Of a stretch of DNA of 46,031 nt, positions 26,066-34,155 are shown piece by piece (position 1 is the stretch's first letter; every line of letters starts with the position of its first letter). A program made the translations under genes and the position numbers. The stretch covers positions 1-46,031 of the forward strand of contig DFRF01000040.1 of the NCBI GenBank assembly GCA_002378125.1, in the 5' to 3' direction. Origin of the DNA: Rhodospirillaceae bacterium UBA3470. GTDB lineage: Bacteria > Pseudomonadota > Alphaproteobacteria > Rhodospirillales > Casp-alpha2. The notes beneath the pieces were generated by a model. The model searched no databases. It saw only the letters and a list, made by a program, of their open reading frames with translations, and was not told the origin of the DNA.

Positions 26066-26077
26066 TCTCAAGAGGCG
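26054..26077. terminator. Hairpin across the convergent csaA / methyltransferase ends
   Basis: CGCCTCT and AGAGGCG form a 7-bp perfect stem with a 10-base loop that covers both stop regions. It may end transcription in both directions, though the T run (CCTTTG) is short. Confidence 0.42.
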
Positions 26078-27024
26078 CCTTTGACCTTAATCATGTCACC
26101 GCCCAGCTTGCCCATCCTTTGAACCCACCGCGCATAGGGCTTGGCGGAGAAAAAGTATCGTCTGTTGGTGTAGGTCGCGAAATAGGTCTTCAATTTGGTG
26201 TAGACATCCGGATATATCTGCCAATTCTCAACGGGCACGTCGCGCCGGAAGAATAGGATATTAGTACTGTCACCAGGGTAGTCTTCGGACATTTCAAACC
26301 CTGACTTTAAGGCGAGCATGATCAGCGTCTCACGGGTGAAGTTATAAACGTGAGCAAAGTGGAACCGCCCGTAGGGCGTACGGTCCGGATTGTAAACATT
26401 TGGAACGGATATATAGACCGCGCCACCCGGTTTCAGCCATCGATGGAAGGTTTTCAGCGCCGCAACGGGCGATCGGAAATGCTCGACCACATGGTTGGCC
26501 GTGATGACATCTATAGACCCATCTTCAATCTCCGCCTCTTGCCATATGGTTGCTTGAACGTTAATTCCATTCTCGGTGCGCGAATATTCCGCAAACGCCC
26601 GGTTCGGTTCGATGCCCATGGAATCATAGCCCTGATCGGCCATGAACCGGACAAAATTTCCGCTGGCCGACCCCACATCCAGTACCCGGGCACCGGGTTT
26701 CAGGGCGGGTCGAACGGCCTCACACCGAGACGCCGCACCACGCTCGGCGCGCAAGAGGGCTTTCGCCGTTGGTTTGTAGGCATTGTGATAGCTCTTTCGA
26801 TAGAACCGACGATAGAAGTTGTCTACCTCCAAATCAGTGGGCATAGGTGACGTAAAGACCAAACCGCAACCCCGACAAAGACATGTCTGCAAGGGGTTGC
26901 CGTAGCGATCCCGGCGCCCGACAATATCTCGTTCCACCGAACCGCACAGATCACAATGGATCGTTTCTCCCGTGAACTTGTATCGCTTCATGCGCGTGAA
27001 AGTGGAGATAAGATCTTGCAGCAT
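26068..27024 (-). CDS. Class I SAM-dependent methyltransferase with N-terminal zinc ribbon
   Basis: This 318-residue protein has a small N-terminal zinc-binding part (CDLCG, then CLCRGCG) followed by a Rossmann methyltransferase domain. The SAM motif is VLDVGSASGNFVRFM, and TANHVVEHFRSPVAALK and WLKPGGAVYISVPN are later motifs. The layout resembles sugar or lipid-linked methyltransferases found in polysaccharide clusters, but none is nearby, so the substrate is unknown. The ATG at 27024 follows AAAGGGAA; the longer frame to 27096 has no ribosome site. It converges on csaA. Confidence 0.83.
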   Translation of the reverse strand: MLQDLISTFTRMKRYKFTGETIHCDLCGSVERDIVGRRDRYGNPLQTCLCRGCGLVFTSPMPTDLEVDNFYRRFYRKSYHNAYKPTAKALLRAERGAASRCEAVRPALKPGARVLDVGSASGNFVRFMADQGYDSMGIEPNRAFAEYSRTENGINVQATIWQEAEIEDGSIDVITANHVVEHFRSPVAALKTFHRWLKPGGAVYISVPNVYNPDRTPYGRFHFAHVYNFTRETLIMLALKSGFEMSEDYPGDSTNILFFRRDVPVENWQIYPDVYTKLKTYFATYTNRRYFFSAKPYARWVQRMGKLGGDMIKVKGAS

Positions 27025-27164
27025 TGGATTCCCTTTTACCGCTTCGGCCGGCAGGGGCCACCATTCGTTAAAGTCACAAAAACAGCACGCATCCATTCAT
27101 TAACAACATCGGGGCCGAATGGCCAGAACCTGCCGCGCGGCACAAGCTCATGCGGGCCGAAAGC

Positions 27165-28478
27165 TCAGATAGGCATGCGCAAACGGACACGCAGCCCACC
27201 ATTTGGCGAATCGGTTAGATCAATCTCACCGCCATGACTGCGCACTACATCACCAGCAATCGTCAAGCCCAGGCCAATCCCTCCTGTGATGGGGTTTCGT
27301 GAGTCTTCAACCCGAAAAAACGGGCGGAAGACATCGTGTCTTTGGTCCACGGGAATTCCTGGTCCATCATCGTCGATAGTGATCTCATAGCGATCCTCCC
27401 GTATCCCCGCCCGCATGGTGACGTGATCGCCAAACCGCATGGCGTTATCGACCAAATTGGTCAAACATCGCTTAAACGCGGTGGCGCGTAGCGGCATCTG
27501 ACAACTGTTCTCGATATGGAGGTCGATGAGCCCCCCTTTCCGACGGCTTTGCGCAGCAACGGTATCTAGAAGTACTGACAAATTCGTGAGCTTCACTTGC
27601 TCGGTGCCTTCGCCACGGGCAAAGGACAGGTAACCTTCAAGCATGCGCTCCATCTCGGCGATGTCACTCTTCAGGTCATCTGCTCCGGACACCTGCCCCA
27701 GCATTTCGACTTGCAAGCGCATGCGCGTTAACGGGGTTCTAAGGTCATGGGACACGCCAGCCAACATATCCGTACGTTGACGGATTTGACGTACGATCCG
27801 TTCCCGCATGGCCATAAATGCCGACGCGGCTTGGCGAACTTCCGCCGCACCTTCAGGTTTGAACGTTGAAACGTCCCGCCCCTTACCGAAATTCTCGGCC
27901 GCATCGGCGAGGCGGCGAATGGGTTTCACCTGGTTGCGCATAAAAATTGTCGCTACCCCAAACAGAATCAGCGACGTTCCAATCATCCAAATGACAAAAA
28001 CATATGTGGTCGAACTAAACAGCCGCTTCCGCGGGGTTACCACATGCAAGACACCTTTCGGCAGTTGGATGTCGATCATCACGTGCCGACCGCGGCTGTC
28101 AGCGTCAATATGAAAGGGTTTGCCAACAGTGCTCTTCAGCGCCTGTGATAGCATCCGCGTCATCAAGTCGTCGTTAATGTTCGGTGAATTATTGAGGACA
28201 GCCTTGTCCCGATAGGACACCGCTAATTGCATCGTCTCCGCGGCTAAATCGAAGATGCGACCCTGAACCTCAACAACCGGTTCATAACGCATCAGGTAAA
28301 TTACCGCAGCAATATCACCTGCAACACTCCGCGCCAGCCGCAATGTCACTTTATCCCAATGGGTTTCATAGAAGATGGTCGCGGAAATAATTTGCAACAA
28401 GATCAACGGTGTTACGATGATCATCAGCGATCGACCGAGAAGGCTTTTCGGCAAATAATTTTTGATCCGTGACCTCAT
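27165..28478 (-). CDS. EnvZ-like sensor histidine kinase
   Basis: This 437-residue membrane kinase has a first transmembrane helix (residues about 18-36), a periplasmic sensor domain of about 120 residues, a second helix (about 158-180) and a HAMP-like linker. The cytoplasmic dimerisation domain carries the phosphorylated His244 (SHDLRTPLTRMRL). The ATPase domain shows NLVDNAMRFG (341-350), DDDGPGIP and GGIGLGLTI, so it looks active. It is 15 bases past the OmpR-like gene and very probably its partner. The signal is not known. Confidence 0.9.
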   Translation of the reverse strand: MRSRIKNYLPKSLLGRSLMIIVTPLILLQIISATIFYETHWDKVTLRLARSVAGDIAAVIYLMRYEPVVEVQGRIFDLAAETMQLAVSYRDKAVLNNSPNINDDLMTRMLSQALKSTVGKPFHIDADSRGRHVMIDIQLPKGVLHVVTPRKRLFSSTTYVFVIWMIGTSLILFGVATIFMRNQVKPIRRLADAAENFGKGRDVSTFKPEGAAEVRQAASAFMAMRERIVRQIRQRTDMLAGVSHDLRTPLTRMRLQVEMLGQVSGADDLKSDIAEMERMLEGYLSFARGEGTEQVKLTNLSVLLDTVAAQSRRKGGLIDLHIENSCQMPLRATAFKRCLTNLVDNAMRFGDHVTMRAGIREDRYEITIDDDGPGIPVDQRHDVFRPFFRVEDSRNPITGGIGLGLTIAGDVVRSHGGEIDLTDSPNGGLRVRLRMPI

Positions 28479-28493
28479 GGCACCGGCGCTTCG

Positions 28494-29186
28494 TCAATCT
28501 GGACGCAGAACATAGCCCTTCCCGCGCACAGTTTGCAGATACCTGGGCATCCGCGGATCGATCTCAATCTTACGACGCAGCCTCGTGACCTGAACATCGA
28601 CGGCGCGGCCGCCGCCGCTGGCGCCCGTCCCGGAGATTAACTCCTCACGGGAGAAAACCTCGCCGGGGCTCCGCGCCAGGACGCCTAGTAGCGCAGATTC
28701 GACTTCGGTCAAACGAACCGGACGGCCGTCACTGACCAGTTCGCTTCGCGCTGGCCGGAACGTGACGTCGCCCATCTTGATCTCCGAGGGTGCGGTTTTT
28801 GGCACTGGACGCCGCTTAAGGATATTGCTGATCCTGAGCACAAGTTCCTTCGGCTCGAACGGTTTACCCAGGTAATCATCCGCCCCCTGCTCCAAGCCTC
28901 GGATACGATCTTCCGACTCATTCATGGCGGTCAGCATCAAAATAGGCACCGATCTTGTCTTGCGAAAATGTTGAGCAAAATCCAGACCGCTTTCTCCAGG
29001 CATCATCAGGTCTAACACGATAAGGTCGAACTCCAACCCAACCAAACGGCTGCGCGCATCGGCGGCATCCTTTGCTCCTGTAACCATAAAATCGTGGTCG
29101 GAAAGAAACTTCACCAATAGCTTGCGCAGACGATCGTCGTCATCGATAACGAGGATATGCGGCCGGTCAAGTACCAGCCCGTTCAT
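28494..29186 (-). CDS. OmpR-family response regulator (PetR-like)
   Basis: This 230-residue two-domain regulator has a receiver with the acidic pocket (IDDDDR at 14-19), the phospho-Asp59 in IVLDLMMPG and Lys108 in YLGKPFEP. The C-terminal winged helix (LTEVESALLGVLARSPGEVFS, RAVDVQVTRLRRKIE, TVRGKGYVL) binds DNA. It overlaps the MarR gene by 4 bases (ATGA) and is followed by the kinase gene. A MarR plus OmpR pair is known as petP-petR upstream of petABC in Rhodobacter; here it lies about 21 kb away. Homology to PetR is a suggestion. Confidence 0.9.
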   Translation of the reverse strand: MNGLVLDRPHILVIDDDDRLRKLLVKFLSDHDFMVTGAKDAADARSRLVGLEFDLIVLDLMMPGESGLDFAQHFRKTRSVPILMLTAMNESEDRIRGLEQGADDYLGKPFEPKELVLRISNILKRRPVPKTAPSEIKMGDVTFRPARSELVSDGRPVRLTEVESALLGVLARSPGEVFSREELISGTGASGGGRAVDVQVTRLRRKIEIDPRMPRYLQTVRGKGYVLRPD

Positions 29187-29722
29187 CCTACCAACCTTCG
29201 CGTTTCGGATACCTGCGGACCGGCCTCCCGGCGGCCGACCCGATGGCGGTCTTCAGGATCGATTATGGCACGGAGTATAGCGCGAAATCCGGAGACAGAG
29301 TCGACACCAGCAGTTTCGAACGCGCCAATCACCCGCCGGCATTGCCGCGCCGTCAGTTGACGCTCTAATGCCACTCCTTTATCTGAGAGCAGAAGAAGCC
29401 GGCGTCGGCGATCCGTGCTGTCCGTTTCTTGACACACATACCCTTCATCGATCAGTTGAGTTAGCACGCGCGAAAGACTTTGTTTGGTGATCTTAAGGAT
29501 ACCAAGGAGATTGCTGACGGAAATATTCGGGTTACGGCCGATGAAATATATGGCGCGATGATGAGCGCGACCGAAGCCAAAATCAGCCAGTATGGCATCG
29601 GCTTCGCCTGTGAAGTCCCGGTAGGCAAAGAACAAAAGCTCAAGGACCTGGCGAAGCTCCTCCTCATCTTGCCCCCGCAACGAGGCCGTCAACTGGCATA
29701 ATGCGTGGTTCGCGCGCTCCAT
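29183..29722 (-). CDS. MarR-family regulator (PetP-like)
   Basis: This 179-residue protein has a MarR winged helix: FGFGRAHHRAIYFIGRNPNISVSNLLGILKITKQSLSRVLTQL with the recognition helix near TKQSLSRVLTQLIDEGY, then the wing ETDSTDRRRRLLLLSDKG. The start is the ATG at 29722, after GAGG. It heads an operon with the OmpR-like regulator and the kinase, and it diverges from ilvE. The gene pair resembles petP-petR of Rhodobacter, where both are needed for cytochrome bc1 expression. Its own targets here are unknown; the direct repeats in the ilvE spacer are candidates. Confidence 0.85.
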   Translation of the reverse strand: MERANHALCQLTASLRGQDEEELRQVLELLFFAYRDFTGEADAILADFGFGRAHHRAIYFIGRNPNISVSNLLGILKITKQSLSRVLTQLIDEGYVCQETDSTDRRRRLLLLSDKGVALERQLTARQCRRVIGAFETAGVDSVSGFRAILRAIIDPEDRHRVGRREAGPQVSETRRLVG

Positions 29723-29768
29723 TGACAATCCTCAACATACTCGGCAGAGAATTAAGGCAGTATTATTG

Positions 29769-29790
29769 ACTGATATGCACGCAACTGATA
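29769..29790. repeat. Two direct ACTGATA repeats in the MarR / ilvE spacer
   Basis: ACTGATA occurs twice, 15 bp apart from start to start, in the 119-bp divergent spacer. The left copy overlaps a TTGACT that could be a -35 element for ilvE. Such a pair could be a binding site for the divergently encoded regulators. Confidence 0.33.
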
Positions 29791-29841
29791 CGAAACGCAA
29801 GAACCTTTGGTATGCACTTCCGCTTACGAAAGAATATTATC

Positions 29842-30738
29842 ATGGATAGTAATTCGTTCGACGATCGCGACGGTCAGATTTGGTATGACGGCAAAATGGG
29901 CCAATGGCGAGATGCTGATGTCCATGTTCTCACCCATGGCCTGCACTATGCTTCGTGCGTTTTCGAGGGCGAACGCTCTTATAACGGCAACATCTTCAAG
30001 TTGCGGGAACATACGGACCGACTGCTGAAGTCAGCGAGCATTCTCGGTTTCGAAATTCCCTATACAGCGGACGATATTGACGCCGCCTGCAACGAAGTGT
30101 GTAAGGTCAACTGCATCGTGGACGGCTACGTTCGGCCCGTCGCCTGGCGCGGTAGCGAGATGATGGGCGTCTCGGCCCAACAAAACACCATTCATTTGGC
30201 CATTGCTGCTTGGCCGTGGCCTTCCTACTTCTCGCCGGAAGCGCGGATGAAAGGTATCCGGCTGAACACAAGCGAATGGCGGCGTCCCGCACCCGAGACA
30301 GCCCCGACCGACTCCAAGGCTGCCGGCCTCTATATGATTTGTACCATGTCGAAGCACGCGGCCGAGGCGGAGGGCTATGATGATGCCTTGATGCTGGATT
30401 GGCGAGGTCAGGTCGCTGAAGCCACGGGCGCCAACATTTTCCTGGTATTCGGCGACGACAAACTGCACACCCCCACACCGGACTGTTTCCTGAACGGCAT
30501 TACCCGTCAGACGGTCATCGACTTGGCCAAAGCGCGCGGTATTGAAGTCATCGAACGCCCGATCATGCCCGAAGAATTGGCTGAGGCCACGGAGGTCTTT
30601 CTAACGGGCACGGCGGCAGAAGTCACCCCAGTCGGTGAAATCGACGACCACAAATTCACGGTCGGCGATATTTCGCGCTGGATGATGAATGACTACGACA
30701 AGACCGTCGGCAAAGCGTGTGGTGAAGCCGCCGCCTGA
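29842..30738 (+). CDS. ilvE: Branched-chain amino acid aminotransferase
   Basis: This fold-IV PLP enzyme carries out the last transamination to Leu, Ile and Val, or their first breakdown step. The 298-residue protein shows HVLTHGLHYASCVFEGER, the PLP Lys in DSKAAGLYM, and EAEGYDDALMLDWRGQVAEATGANIF, then the late FLTGTAAEVTPVGEIDD; all fit IlvE, not D-amino acid transaminase. The ATG at 29842 gives the usual N terminus and has only a weak ribosome site (AAAGAA). It diverges from the MarR-OmpR-EnvZ operon and is followed by a strong hairpin. Confidence 0.93.
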   Translation: MDSNSFDDRDGQIWYDGKMGQWRDADVHVLTHGLHYASCVFEGERSYNGNIFKLREHTDRLLKSASILGFEIPYTADDIDAACNEVCKVNCIVDGYVRPVAWRGSEMMGVSAQQNTIHLAIAAWPWPSYFSPEARMKGIRLNTSEWRRPAPETAPTDSKAAGLYMICTMSKHAAEAEGYDDALMLDWRGQVAEATGANIFLVFGDDKLHTPTPDCFLNGITRQTVIDLAKARGIEVIERPIMPEELAEATEVFLTGTAAEVTPVGEIDDHKFTVGDISRWMMNDYDKTVGKACGEAAA

Positions 30739-30760
30739 GAGCGTATCCTATCCCCGAAGT

Positions 30761-30791
30761 GACAAAGGCCGACGAATACCCGGCCTTTGTC
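30761..30791. terminator. 11-bp perfect hairpin after ilvE
   Basis: GACAAAGGCCG and CGGCCTTTGTC form an 11-bp perfect stem with a 9-base loop, 22 bases after the ilvE stop and 9 bases from the end of the LOG-like remnant. It lies between convergent ends and can fold in both transcripts. A long T run is lacking, so its strength is uncertain. Confidence 0.6.
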
Positions 30792-30800
30792 AGACCAAGG

Positions 30801-31477
30801 TTAAAATGACCAGATAATACCTTCTGGCTTCCGCATCGCACTGCCGGGCAAGGGACAGACGATATAGATGAAGGCCCCATCTACGGGATCAGTCTTGATA
30901 AAAATTTCTAAGTCGCCGGCCAAGATAGTGCCATGCTCGGCTAGGACCTCCAGATTGAACACATCGCCCTAACAGAAGTTCCCATGCACCACAATGGGCA
31001 AAGGCTTGTTCACAGCCTTGGCCTAAATGAGGGTCAGGACCTCGGACGGCTCCTACATGACGCCAAAACCGTCGGGAAATACGACGAAGCCTTGGCCAAG
31101 TAGACGAACCAAATCTTGCGCATGAAAAAGTAATGGAATTCGAAATTCAGTTCTCAGCTGATTTCGGGATTGTCATGCTGCTCAAAGGGCCGTGAATGTT
31201 AACCCCGGTATTGACCCCGTCGGCTTCCTGGGCGCCGCAATTGGCCGCCCCCATAATTCCAGGACCATCATCCGTGCAGACAAACACGTCGGCTGCCCCC
31301 AGCCGCTTTGACCAGGTGGTCGCCAGCCGCCCTACCAACATCCAAGCCACTTCGTCGTAGGTAGCCATGGCCAGATCACATCCCGCGTGGGCCACGTTCC
31401 CCGCCTTGATAGCGCGCCGCTCAGTTGTTGAGGAACCGTTCATTCTCATAGGCCTTCGTAGCGTCATTATCGCTCAT
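30801..31477 (-). pseudogene. Decayed LOG-family (TIGR00730/COG1611) gene
   Basis: LOG-type sequence can be followed on the minus strand in broken pieces. The start ATGAGCGATAATGAC (31477) gives KAYENERFLNN, then a shift. WSKRLGAADVFVCTDDGPGIM, a version of the CTGGGPGIM nucleotide motif, and NCGAQEADGVNTGVNIHGPL follow. After another shift comes ELNFEFHYFFMRKIWFVYLA, then FVVFPDGFGVM, EVLTLI, AVNKPLPIVVHGNF and NLEVLAEHGTILAGDLEIF, split by three TAG stops. About 40-45 residues are missing in the N-terminal half. Intact LOG relatives act on nucleotides (cytokinin riboside monophosphate phosphoribohydrolase or similar). The number of lesions makes a simple sequencing error unlikely. Confidence 0.82.
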
Positions 31478-31505
31478 ATCCCGGCACCTTTCCTCAATGG
31501 AGAGG

Positions 31506-32189
31506 TTACTCTGCATCGGCAAAGGCCGCCAATCCCGTCATGTCAGAAATCACAGCTGTTCCGGATGGAAATGGATTGGACCACGAAGCCGCGACTCGAC
31601 CAACAAAGGGCACCCCCTTATTCCGAGCAGCCCGATAGTCCGTCATGGCATCACCGACGAACAGCGTGTCCCCAGGCTCCACACCATGGTGCGTAAGGAC
31701 GGTCTCAACGATCTCTTCTTTCGGGCGCGGCGAGCCGAAGACGCCATCGAAGTAGGCGGTCATGCCGCGCCGCGCCACGATCCGCTGGAGCTCGTCTTCC
31801 GGGGTACCGGAGACGATGTAGAGGCGGCGCTCCTTCCGTACCGCCGCCAGCATCTCCATGGTTCCCTCGACGGTCGGACAGGCGGTGACTAACTCCTCGA
31901 CATCGTCGGCAAACCGGTCAGCCAGCGCGGTCAGATCTTGATGCGTCAGATTGATGCCCAGGAACGCCCAATGGCAATGTCGGATTTTCTCAACCCGAGA
32001 AATTCCTCCGTGTTCCGCATGATGCGCCAGGACCTTTTCCACGACGCCTTCGCCGTGTTCCGCATAGAGCTTCCGGAACGCGCAGTTTTTGATCTCGACG
32101 GACTCAACCAAGACGCCATCGAAATCAAAAAAAATGATCTGCGGGGGAATGACGTTACTCCGCCGCTTCCGAAGACTTGTTACCCGCAT
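31506..32189 (-). CDS. HAD-family hydrolase
   Basis: This is a haloacid dehalogenase-fold phosphatase. The nucleophile motif is FDFDGVLVES; VSGTPEDELQ supplies motif II, PRPKEEIV the Lys, and FVGDAMTDYRAA the late Asp residues. It is most like phosphoglycolate phosphatase or sugar-phosphate phosphatases. The start is unclear. The first ATG (32189) overlaps moaE by 35 bases with no ribosome site. An ATT at 32150, 7 bases after GGAG, would give a natural N terminus (IPPQIIFFDFDG). The gene follows moaE, with an unclear link to Moco synthesis. The substrate is unknown. Confidence 0.8.
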   Translation of the reverse strand: MRVTSLRKRRSNVIPPQIIFFDFDGVLVESVEIKNCAFRKLYAEHGEGVVEKVLAHHAEHGGISRVEKIRHCHWAFLGINLTHQDLTALADRFADDVEELVTACPTVEGTMEMLAAVRKERRLYIVSGTPEDELQRIVARRGMTAYFDGVFGSPRPKEEIVETVLTHHGVEPGDTLFVGDAMTDYRAARNKGVPFVGRVAASWSNPFPSGTAVISDMTGLAAFADAE

Positions 32190-32649
32190 GCGCCCAACGC
32201 GCGGCCGCCGCATCGTCGCTATCACGCGCGTCCACCCATTGACTCCCTGAGGAACTGTCCTCCAGCTTCCAGAACGGAGCTTTCGTCTTCAGCCAGTCAA
32301 TGAGGAAATGGCACGCTTCAAAGGCCGCTTCGCGATGCCCGGAGGCCGCCGCCACAAAGACGATCTGATCACCGGGCTCCAGACGGCCATATCGATGGAT
32401 AATCAAGGTTGCCTCTAACGGCCAACGGGCCTGGGCCTCGGTGTCGATCTTCTGTAGCGCCTTTTCCGTCATGCCCGGATAGTGCTCTAGGGTCATTCCG
32501 CTGATTTGCTCACCGGTGGCGCCCGGACCACCCATGTCGCGAACCAATCCAACAAAAGTGCACAAACCGCCAATGCCGTGATTGCCGGCCGTCAGGCGTC
32601 CGATTTCTGCGCCAACATCAAAATCTTCAAGCTGAACGCGAACCGTCAG
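32155..32649 (-). CDS. moaE: Molybdopterin synthase large subunit, probable CTG start
   Basis: With MoaD this subunit inserts two sulfurs into cPMP to make molybdopterin. The core CTFVGLVRDMGG and IHRYGRLEPGDQIV are followed by HREAAFEACHFLIDWLKT and KAPFWKLE, which holds the active-site Lys. The only in-frame start among ATG, GTG and TTG is a TTG at 32565 that would cut off the normal N-terminal strand. The natural N terminus (LTVRVQLEDFDVGAEIG...) begins at CTG 32649, preceded by GGGAGG at about 5 bases and 1 base past the moaD stop. I therefore use the CTG; the product is then about 164 residues, close to known MoaE. Confidence 0.88.
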   Translation of the reverse strand: MTVRVQLEDFDVGAEIGRLTAGNHGIGGLCTFVGLVRDMGGPGATGEQISGMTLEHYPGMTEKALQKIDTEAQARWPLEATLIIHRYGRLEPGDQIVFVAAASGHREAAFEACHFLIDWLKTKAPFWKLEDSSSGSQWVDARDSDDAAAARWAHAGNKSSEAAE

Positions 32650-32650
32650 G

Positions 32651-32902
32651 CTAGCCTCCCGTTACTGGTGGGAAAAACGCCACTTCGTCGCCCGGAGAAA
32701 CGGGCTCATCCAGTGTAGCATATTCCTGATTAACCGCGACCCGGACCAAGGCGTCATCGGCAAAGGCGGCGGCGAACCCCTCGCCCCGGCCTTTAAGCCA
32801 GACCACAAGGTCGCGCGCCGTCCGGATGTCATCCGGTATATTCACGGTCTCCTCGCCGATGCCGGTCTTTTCCCGGACCCAAGCAAAATACAGTATCTTC
32901 AT
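32651..32902 (-). CDS. moaD: Molybdopterin synthase sulfur carrier subunit
   Basis: This is the small ubiquitin-like partner of MoaE. After thiocarboxylation at its C-terminal Gly it donates sulfur to cPMP. The 83-residue protein starts MKILYFAWVREKTGIG and ends FFPPVTGG, with the required Gly-Gly tail. The ATG at 32902 overlaps the moeA stop by 4 bases (ATGA); longer upstream frames lie inside moeA. moaE starts one base after its stop. Confidence 0.95.
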   Translation of the reverse strand: MKILYFAWVREKTGIGEETVNIPDDIRTARDLVVWLKGRGEGFAAAFADDALVRVAVNQEYATLDEPVSPGDEVAFFPPVTGG

Positions 32903-34155
32903 CCACTGACCTCGTTGAACGGCAAAAATTGAACCACGTCTCCGGGTGCAACGCTTTCGATATCTTCTGGAAGCTCCACCAGTCCGTCTGCAGCAACCAT
33001 GGAGGTAAGAATCCCCGCCCCGGAAGAACAGAACTTTTTTACTGACACCCCGGCCCCAACCGTCTCCGACAGAATCGCTCGCAACCATTCCCGACGGCCC
33101 GTCTTCTTCTGGTAGTCGAAATCCGCGGTTACCGCATAGCGCGGCGCCGCTATTTCAGAGGCCCCCATCAACATGAGGAGTACGGAGCGGGCGATGACCA
33201 TAAACGTCACCATCGCCGCCACAGGATTTCCAGGAAGGCCGATAAAAGCTGCATCGCCGATGCGTCCCAGCGCGATAGGGCGGCCCGGTTTAATGGCAAG
33301 CCGCCAGAAGTCAACACTCCCGTGGCGTTCGACCGCCCCTTTTACATGATCCTCCTCACCGGCCGAAACCCCACCCGAGGTGACGATGACATGATGATCC
33401 TTGGCCGCGCCACCAATGGCCACTGCAATGATCTCTTCATCATCGGGTAGGATGCCAAGATCGGTAACATGGCAACTCATACCCTCCAGCATGGACATAA
33501 CCGAGTATCGGTTGGCATCGAAGATAATGCCTTCCGGGGCCTGATCGCTGGGATCGCAAACCTCGTCACCGGTGGAGAAGACGGCAACGCGAAGCATCCC
33601 CATGACCTTCAATTCTTGAAGGCCAACGGATGCCGCCAGCCCCAATTCCTGCGGACGAAGCCGTTGGCCAGCTTTGAGAATGACGGAACCCTTTTCGATA
33701 TCCTCACCTTTCTTCCGGCGATTGGCGCCCTGCTTCAGGCCCGCCGGCAAGATCACATCATTACCGTCAGCCTCGCAGTCTTCCTCCATGAATACCGTTT
33801 CCATACCGTCGGGCATGGGGGCACCGGTAAAAATACGAACGGCCTCACCCCGCCGGACCGGTCGGTCCAATGGGTGGCCGGCGGCAACGCGTCCAGTTAC
33901 GGGCATCCGCGTGCCGCCGTCCGCGTTCAAGTCTTCGAAGAACACTGCGTAGCCATCGACCGCACTGTTATCGTGGGGAGGAACGCTTCGATCAGCGATG
34001 ATATCAGCGCTCAGAATACGACCCAGCGCCGAACGTAGTTCCACAGTTTCCGGATCCACGACTATTGTGATCCGCTCACGCAATAAAGCCAGGGCATCTG
34101 TGACGGGCATGAGTTCGCCGCCAAAGGCAAAGCAATCGTCCTTAAGCTGCGCCAT
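32899..34155 (-). CDS. moeA: Molybdopterin molybdenumtransferase
   Basis: The enzyme inserts molybdate into adenylated molybdopterin to give Moco. The 418-residue protein shows PHDNSAVDGYA, IFTGAPMPDGMETVFMEED, FSTGDEVCDP, TSGGVSAGEEDHVKGA and FIGLPGNPVAAMVTF, the full MoeA set. The start at 34155 (MAQLKDDCF) overlaps the mobB stop by 14 bases; the frame has no better start nearby. It lies in pgsA-mobB-moeA-moaD-moaE-HAD. Confidence 0.95.
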   Translation of the reverse strand: MAQLKDDCFAFGGELMPVTDALALLRERITIVVDPETVELRSALGRILSADIIADRSVPPHDNSAVDGYAVFFEDLNADGGTRMPVTGRVAAGHPLDRPVRRGEAVRIFTGAPMPDGMETVFMEEDCEADGNDVILPAGLKQGANRRKKGEDIEKGSVILKAGQRLRPQELGLAASVGLQELKVMGMLRVAVFSTGDEVCDPSDQAPEGIIFDANRYSVMSMLEGMSCHVTDLGILPDDEEIIAVAIGGAAKDHHVIVTSGGVSAGEEDHVKGAVERHGSVDFWRLAIKPGRPIALGRIGDAAFIGLPGNPVAAMVTFMVIARSVLLMLMGASEIAAPRYAVTADFDYQKKTGRREWLRAILSETVGAGVSVKKFCSSGAGILTSMVAADGLVELPEDIESVAPGDVVQFLPFNEVSG

